Origin: Alkalibaculum bacchi
Lineage (GTDB): Bacteria; Bacillota; Clostridia; Eubacteriales; Alkalibacteraceae
DNA: 9,947 nt
Assembly: GCF_937875145.1 (NCBI RefSeq)
Contig: NZ_CALNCS010000193.1
Coordinates: 1 to 9,947 of the forward strand
Reading direction: 5' to 3'
The position numbers and the translations under genes are program-made. Shown piece after piece: positions 5,771 through 9,947 of this stretch. The number at the start of each line of letters is the position of its first letter. Position 1 is the first letter of the stretch. The notes beneath the pieces are model-generated. The model searched no databases. It worked only from the letters and a program-made list of their open reading frames with translations, and was not told the origin of the DNA.

Positions 5771-6050
5771 AAAGAAACTGTTGATAGAGAGAAGTAAACT
5801 ATAAACTATACTTATAGAGATCTGCAGGTGGTGGAATTGCAGAAGTAAAAGAGTAGTCGAATGGGCTCTAGAGGGTGGCTGCAAAATATTTAAAGTAGTG
5901 GCCAACGGAAACTCCTACCGTTATCAGAGGGAGTGCACATGATGGTGTGTAACTAAGTGGATCTTTATAAGATCAATTCGGGTGGTACCGCAAAAGTCTA
6001 AGCTTTTGTCCCAAAACAATTTTGGGATAAAATCTTAGACTTTTCTTTTT
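5771..6050 (+). promoter_or_regulatory. T-box leader with Trp (TGG) specifier
   Basis: A T-box senses uncharged tRNA and switches between termination and antitermination. The base helix TAGAG/CTCTA (5785-5789/5866-5870) and the next helix ACTA/TAGT (5798-5801/5854-5857) enclose a specifier loop with AGTA on the 5' side and GAATGGG on the 3' side, so the specifier codon is TGG at 5862-5864. The distal end has AGAGA (5816-5820) and a CTGCA/TGCAG hairpin around GGTGGTGGAA. A Stem III-like AACGG/CCGTT pair follows (5904-5908/5918-5922). The canonical T-box sequence GGGTGGTACCGC is at 5980-5991. Antiterminator: GGG (5980-5982) pairs with CCC (6010-6012) and GCAAAAG (5990-5996) with CTTTTGT (6003-6009), leaving TGGTACC as the tRNA-binding bulge. 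The codon agrees with the downstream tryptophan synthase gene. Confidence 0.95.
5992..6050 (+). terminator. T-box regulated intrinsic terminator
   Basis: AAAAGTCTAAG (5992-6002) pairs with CTTAGACTTTT (6034-6044), and a second inner hairpin TCCCAAAA/TTTTGGGA (6009-6016/6020-6027) caps the stem. A T-rich tract ends at 6050. The 5' arm overlaps the sequences used by the antiterminator, so the two folds exclude each other. With charged tRNA-Trp the leader should terminate here. Confidence 0.9.
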
Positions 6051-6070
6051 GCGCGAACTAATGAGCCGAG

Positions 6071-6148
6071 CGAAAACGAAGTTTTCGTAGTATATATGTA
6101 ATGTAACAGACAAATAGCTTGCTATTTGGGCTGTGAAATTATATATAC
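6071..6148. repeat. Long palindromic hairpin element between T-box and trpB2
   Basis: Two hairpins sit next to each other. The first is CGAAAAC-GAA-GTTTTCG (6071-6087). The second spans 6090-6148: GTATATAT pairs with ATATATAC at the ends, AAT with ATT, ACAG with CTGT, and CAAATAGC with GCTATTTG around a 2-base loop, with a few bulged bases. No T tract follows, so a terminator is unlikely. The near-complete symmetry suggests a small mobile or dispersed palindromic repeat inserted in the trpB2 leader. It makes the distance from T-box terminator to start codon about 220 bases, far longer than usual. Sequence 6149-6255 is otherwise AT-rich without recognised signals. Confidence 0.55.
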
Positions 6149-6270
6149 GTAATATTATCTATTAATAATCAATCCTGTAAACAATAAGTCAGAAATCTTG
6201 ACAATATATAAATCTAAATGCCAGAAATCAAATACCTATGTTTCTGGAAAAAATGAAAGGAGAGAGAATA

Positions 6271-7638
6271 ATGACAAAAATACCTTACAAAACATATCTA
6301 ACAGAAGACGAGGTGCCAAAGCAATGGTACAATATGCGAGCCGACATGAAAGAACAACATGACCCTTTTCTTAATCCAGAAACATTAGAGCCTCTGTCAA
6401 CAGAAGATCTATATCCTATATTCTGTGAAGAATTGAGCAAACAAGAAATGGATCATACCACAAGGTATGTGGATATTCCTGAAGAGGTACAAGAATTTTA
6501 TAAGATGTTTCGTCCCTCTCCACTTATAAGAGCCTATAATTTAGAAAAGGCATTGGGCACACCTGCAAAAATTTATTACAAATTTGAGGGAAATAACACC
6601 TCTGGCAGCCATAAACTTAATTCAGCGGCTGCAATGGCTTATTATGCGAAAAATCAAGGGCTTACCTCTGTGACTACAGAAACTGGTGCTGGACAATGGG
6701 GTACTGCTTTATCTATTGCATGTGCTCATTTCGGTCTTGATCTTACTGTTTTTATGGTAAAGACCTCCTATGAACAAAAGCCTTTTCGAAAATCGGTCAT
6801 AGAAACCTATGGAGCAAAGATTATTCCAAGCCCATCTATAACTACAGAAGTAGGTCGTGCTATACTAGAAAAAAATCCTAATACCGGAGGCAGCCTAGGA
6901 TGCGCTATTTCAGAGGCGGTAGAGCAAGCAATAAAACAAGAGCAATCAAGATATGTGCTCGGTTCTGTGCTAAATCAAGTGCTATTGCATCAGTCCGTCA
7001 TTGGTTTAGAATGTAAGACTGCCCTAGAAAAATTAGGCGAATATCCAGACATTATCGTTGGTTGTGCAGGTGGTGGATCTAATTTAGGTGGATTGATTGC
7101 GCCATTTATGCAAGATAAAATTACAGGTAAGAAAAACCCACGGGTTATTGCTGTCGAACCAGCTTCATGCCCTTCCCTTACTAGAGGTAAATATGCTTAT
7201 GATTTTTGCGATACTGGTCGTATAACGCCACTAGCCAAAATGTATACTTTAGGAAGTGATTTTATGCCATCTCCTAATCACGCTGGAGGACTTAGATATC
7301 ACGGAATGTCACCTATCCTTTCTAAATTGTATAATGATGGCTATATAGAAGCCATATCTGCAGAGCAAACTACAGTATTTGATGCAGCAGTAAAATTTGC
7401 CAAACTAGAGCAGATCCTTCCTGCACCAGAGTCATCTCATGCAATTTACGGTGCTGTAAAAGAAGCTTTAAGGTGTAAAGAAACAGGTGAGCAAAAGACC
7501 ATACTTTTTGGTCTTACAGGCACAGGTTATTTTGATATGGCAGCTTATAATCAATATAATAACAAGACCATGAATGATTACATTCCTACAGATGAAGATT
7601 TGCAACGAGGTTTTGATAGCTTGCCTAAGGTAGATTAA
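6271..7638 (+). CDS. trpB2: Tryptophan synthase beta chain, TrpB2 type
   Basis: PLP enzyme that condenses indole with L-serine to give tryptophan. The 455-residue protein has the PLP-binding lysine K115 in NNTSGSHKLNSA, catalytic-type E137 in TETGAGQWG, and the phosphate-binding loop GCAGGGSNLGG at 264-274. The extended N-terminus (about 80 residues before the RPSPL segment), WYNMRADM near 19-26 and the overall length are those of the TrpB2 subfamily rather than of TrpB1 (about 400), which partners TrpA. I start at the ATG at 6271 because AAAGGAGAG (6256-6264) precedes it by 6 bases; an in-frame ATG at 6238 lacks such a site. No trpA or other trp gene is adjacent, so it probably works alone on free indole. 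The upstream Trp T-box indicates induction when tRNA-Trp is uncharged. Confidence 0.94.
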   Translation: MTKIPYKTYLTEDEVPKQWYNMRADMKEQHDPFLNPETLEPLSTEDLYPIFCEELSKQEMDHTTRYVDIPEEVQEFYKMFRPSPLIRAYNLEKALGTPAKIYYKFEGNNTSGSHKLNSAAAMAYYAKNQGLTSVTTETGAGQWGTALSIACAHFGLDLTVFMVKTSYEQKPFRKSVIETYGAKIIPSPSITTEVGRAILEKNPNTGGSLGCAISEAVEQAIKQEQSRYVLGSVLNQVLLHQSVIGLECKTALEKLGEYPDIIVGCAGGGSNLGGLIAPFMQDKITGKKNPRVIAVEPASCPSLTRGKYAYDFCDTGRITPLAKMYTLGSDFMPSPNHAGGLRYHGMSPILSKLYNDGYIEAISAEQTTVFDAAVKFAKLEQILPAPESSHAIYGAVKEALRCKETGEQKTILFGLTGTGYFDMAAYNQYNNKTMNDYIPTDEDLQRGFDSLPKVD

Positions 7639-7670
7639 TAGAGCGGACACAGTTCGCTTCTATATTTTCT
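7639..7670 (+). terminator. Probable terminator of trpB2
   Basis: Just after the stop codon TAGA pairs with TCTA and GCGGA with TTCGC (one bulged T) around a CACAG loop (7639-7662), followed by the T-rich ATTTTCTT. It is modest in strength, and read-through into the ClC gene 95 bp further on is possible. Confidence 0.55.
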
Positions 7671-7756
7671 TACCTTTAGACAAGTTATGATTTTTTTTCG
7701 CTTTTTAATTTATAGGCACTAATATGGTACTAATTATATAGAAAGAAGAGTTTATA

Positions 7757-9331
7757 TTGAAAGAAAAGACAATACAGTTTTTAAACGATACTCGAGTTGC
7801 TTTTACTTGTAAAGGAATTGTGGTAGGTATAGCGGCTGGCTTTGTTGTAAGTCTTTTTCGCTTGATCATCGAAAAAGCATCTCATCTCGTATTTAATGTG
7901 TATGGATTGTTGAAAGAGGAACCTAAATGGATCATTTTATGGGTGTTGATTTCATTAATTGTCTCTCTATTTATCGGTTACCTAATCAAAAGTGAGCCTA
8001 ATATTAAAGGAGGAGGAATACCTCAAGTAGAGGGGGAACTCATTGGAGCTATTAAAATGAATTGGTGGTCCGTCTTATGGAAAAAATTCATAGGTGGGAT
8101 TTTATCTATTAGTTCCGGTGTGTTTGTGGGTGCAGAAGGGCCTTCTATCCAATTGGGTGCTGTAGTGGGACAAGGGATTAATCACTTTTTAAAGGGCAAG
8201 CGAATGGATGAGAAAATACTCATTTCTAGTGGTGCTGGTGCTGGTTTAGCTGCTGCCTTTAATGCACCTATTGGAGGACTAATGTTTGTACTAGAAGAAA
8301 TCCATCATCATTTATCCCCTTTACTATTGCTAACCACTCTTGTTTCAGTGGTTACCTCTAACTTTATCTCTTTGAATATCTTTGGTCTACAACCTGTACT
8401 ATACATTGGAAAGTTAAATATCTTTCCTACGCAAGCCTACGGTCATTTAATTCTATTAGGAGCAATCTTAGCAGCACTAGGAGTACTATATAATAAAATT
8501 GTATTTATACTCCCTAAGATTTATGGATTGATTCCTCGTCTATCCCCTAATTTTTATGGAATCATTCCATTCATAATCGTCATACCTATAGGCATAATTT
8601 ATCGTGAAATTATCGGAAGTGGTAGTGAAATTGTTCTCGATCTTGGAACCACTTTTCCAGAATTAAAGGTAATTCTCATAATCTTTGTCATACGATTTGG
8701 GTTTTGCATGATTTCTTATGGAGCAAATTTACCTGGGGGAAATTTGATTCCCATCCTCTCTTTAGGAGCGATTATTGGAGCAATATATGGAACTTTCCTT
8801 TTTAACAAAATGGGAATCGACCAAATTTTTATAAGGAGTTTCATCGTTTTCGCTATGGCAGGTTATTTTTCAGCGATTTGCAAAGCACCACTTACTGCTA
8901 TATTTTTAGTAACAGAAATGGCTGGAACCCTCAATCAGCTTATGCCCTTGGCAGTTATTTCACTTACTGCGTATTTAGTCTCTGATTTGCTCGGTGGCGA
9001 ACCATTATATGAAGCCCTTTTAGAGCGCTTAGTAGGTAAATACAGAGGAAATTTAACTGGCAAAAAAGAAATTATCGAAATTCCAGTCGTAATAGAAAGC
9101 TGCTTAGATGGCGGTATGATACGAGATTATAAGTGGCCAGAAGAAGCTCTCATCACCTCCATTAGACGTGGTGAAAAAGAAATCATCACCCATGGGGATA
9201 CCATTATCCGTTCAGGAGATTACTTAATCATATTGACAGATCAAGGGGTAGCTAACAAAGTTCGCCAAGAGGTTGAAAGAATGAGTGTTCATTCAAATAA
9301 GAATGCTCAGAAATTGCAAATACAAAGGTGA
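7757..9331 (+). CDS. ClC-family chloride/proton antiporter with C-terminal TrkA_C-like domain
   Basis: Polytopic membrane protein that exchanges anions for protons or conducts chloride. The 524-residue product has the ClC motifs in order: GGGIP (85-89), GAEGP (125-129) with the gating glutamate E127, the glutamate pair E180/E181 matching the inner proton-pathway glutamate, GGNLIP (327-332) where most family members have GGIFxP, and Y418 in EPLYEALL matching the central tyrosine. Presence of both glutamates points to a coupled antiporter. Residues about 440-508 form a soluble RCK_C/TrkA_C-like domain (GDTIIRSGDYLIIL), as in many Firmicute homologues. The start is TTG at 7757, preceded by AAAGAAGAG at 6 bases; no better start is seen. 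It lies 118 bp after trpB2 and may have its own promoter in the AT-rich gap, but none is convincing. Confidence 0.94.
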   Translation: MKEKTIQFLNDTRVAFTCKGIVVGIAAGFVVSLFRLIIEKASHLVFNVYGLLKEEPKWIILWVLISLIVSLFIGYLIKSEPNIKGGGIPQVEGELIGAIKMNWWSVLWKKFIGGILSISSGVFVGAEGPSIQLGAVVGQGINHFLKGKRMDEKILISSGAGAGLAAAFNAPIGGLMFVLEEIHHHLSPLLLLTTLVSVVTSNFISLNIFGLQPVLYIGKLNIFPTQAYGHLILLGAILAALGVLYNKIVFILPKIYGLIPRLSPNFYGIIPFIIVIPIGIIYREIIGSGSEIVLDLGTTFPELKVILIIFVIRFGFCMISYGANLPGGNLIPILSLGAIIGAIYGTFLFNKMGIDQIFIRSFIVFAMAGYFSAICKAPLTAIFLVTEMAGTLNQLMPLAVISLTAYLVSDLLGGEPLYEALLERLVGKYRGNLTGKKEIIEIPVVIESCLDGGMIRDYKWPEEALITSIRRGEKEIITHGDTIIRSGDYLIILTDQGVANKVRQEVERMSVHSNKNAQKLQIQR

Positions 9332-9350
9332 GGTACCTAGTAGAATATAG

Positions 9351-9409
9351 AAAACAAAAAAATATAAGGGGCGAGTTCATAATATTTTTATAATCTTCGC
9401 CCCTTATAT
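9351..9409 (-). terminator. Strong stem-loop terminator between convergent genes
   Basis: A perfect 13-bp stem, ATATAAGGGGCGA (9362-9374) with its complement at 9397-9409, has a 22-base loop. On the minus strand it runs into a T-rich tract (9362 to 9351), so it best fits as terminator of the DUF421-type gene. On the plus strand the T tract is poor, although it could still help end the ClC transcript. From 9410 to 9574 I see no gene or other signal. Confidence 0.7.
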
Positions 9410-9574
9410 CTTGTACCCACTAGTCATTAAATCTTGCTTATATTCTTTTATACCCTTGCTAAGATTGGTTAATCATTTTGGGAAAGAATAAGAATATATT
9501 TTTGTTCTTCTCTTAGTGTAACCCATGCTAATATAACATCAATCACATACTTCAATCATATCAAACGACGACTA

Positions 9575-9947
9575 TCAATAATTTCTCGATTTTTCTTTTT
9601 TATCAATATATACAGAACCATCTCTTTGTAACTGAGCGTATAAAACATCTTTTACACTATTAATTCCTTGTATTTTAAGCTGATCAAGTAGCCATTGACT
9701 GTTCAAATTAACTTCTTGTAAGCTTTTATTTACCATTTTTCCATCAATAATTAAATCTGTTGGCAGATATTTAATTGTTTGGTTTTGAATATCCAAATCA
9801 TTTTTTACAACATTTTCACTACCTGGATATTTTAAAATTGTTAGTTGACCATTCGTTTCTAATATAGCATATTGCACATCTTTAATTGAAAACTGATTAC
9901 GGCCAGCTAAACGTACCATTAACGCCATCTTTTTTACCAATGAATGA
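9575..9947 (-). CDS. DUF421/YetF-type membrane protein, C-terminal part (cut by window edge)
   Basis: The visible 120-odd residues match the soluble C-terminal region of YetF-like DUF421 proteins: FSIKDVQYAILETNGQLTIL near the start, then LPTDLIIDGKMV, and GINSVKDVLYAQLQRDGSVYID near the end. Full proteins are about 200-240 residues with two or three N-terminal membrane helices, which would be encoded beyond 9947. The reading frame has no stop and no ribosome site before the window end, so the TTG at 9940 is not a credible start. The function of the family is poorly known; in Bacillus, members are linked to spore or envelope physiology. It converges on the ClC gene, with a terminator between them. 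Confidence 0.82.
   Translation of the reverse strand, partial: HSLVKKMALMVRLAGRNQFSIKDVQYAILETNGQLTILKYPGSENVVKNDLDIQNQTIKYLPTDLIIDGKMVNKSLQEVNLNSQWLLDQLKIQGINSVKDVLYAQLQRDGSVYIDKKEKSRNY

Noticed and set aside
6198..6203. TTGACA close to trpB2 as an internal promoter bypassing the T-box
   Set aside because: No acceptable -10 hexamer lies 16-18 bp downstream (17 bp away reads CCAGAA).
6238..6270. Earlier ATG for trpB2 adding 11 residues
   Set aside because: It has no ribosome site, and the extension encodes the region containing the Shine-Dalgarno of the ATG at 6271.
7468..7650. Minus-strand 60-codon frame at the end of trpB2
   Set aside because: Mostly antisense to trpB2 and the hydrophobic product has no start signals.

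Overview
The window is low-GC DNA from a Firmicute. The sequence features fit an anaerobic Clostridia lineage, perhaps near Alkaliphilus, although the genus is only a guess. Support comes from TTG/GTG starts with good Shine-Dalgarno sites, a T-box leader, sigma-A-type promoters, and the family resemblance of the response regulator, FtsX-type permease, CTC-type L25 and TrpB2 proteins. No rRNA, tRNA, CRISPR array, transposase or phage gene is visible.

Left part (1-2918): a minus-strand pair encodes a P1B-type metal-transporting ATPase with an unusual CPG metal-site motif and, upstream of it, a 100-residue protein resembling a shortened Ric/YtfE/ScdA iron-sulfur repair protein. A divergent plus-strand gene encodes a four-helix membrane protein of unknown function. 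Between the divergent genes lies a perfect FNR-type palindrome, TTGAT-N4-ATCAA. It is centred exactly 41.5 bp upstream of the start point predicted from the minus-strand -10 box, which is the classic class II activation geometry. This looks like a small module responding to oxygen, nitric oxide or redox state.

Middle part (2919-5513): a gene-poor stretch holds a repeat-like palindromic element. It is followed on the minus strand by the gene for ribosomal protein L25/CTC with its own promoter and terminator. Upstream of that is a minus-strand remnant of a two-component/ABC transporter locus. It has an intact OmpR-type response regulator, then a single ORF that appears to join the first ~51 residues of a histidine kinase in frame to the last ~210 residues of an FtsX-family permease. 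The kinase catalytic core, the ABC ATPase and most of the permease are missing, as expected from an in-frame deletion of several kilobases.

Right part (5514-9947): a strong promoter drives a T-box leader whose specifier loop reads TGG (Trp), with clear competing antiterminator and terminator helices. It controls a stand-alone TrpB2-type tryptophan synthase beta chain with no trpA nearby, consistent with indole salvage under tryptophan limitation. A long palindromic hairpin sits between the T-box terminator and trpB2. Next comes a ClC-family chloride/proton antiporter with a C-terminal TrkA_C-like domain. The window ends in the 3' part of a minus-strand DUF421/YetF-type membrane protein gene that runs off the edge.
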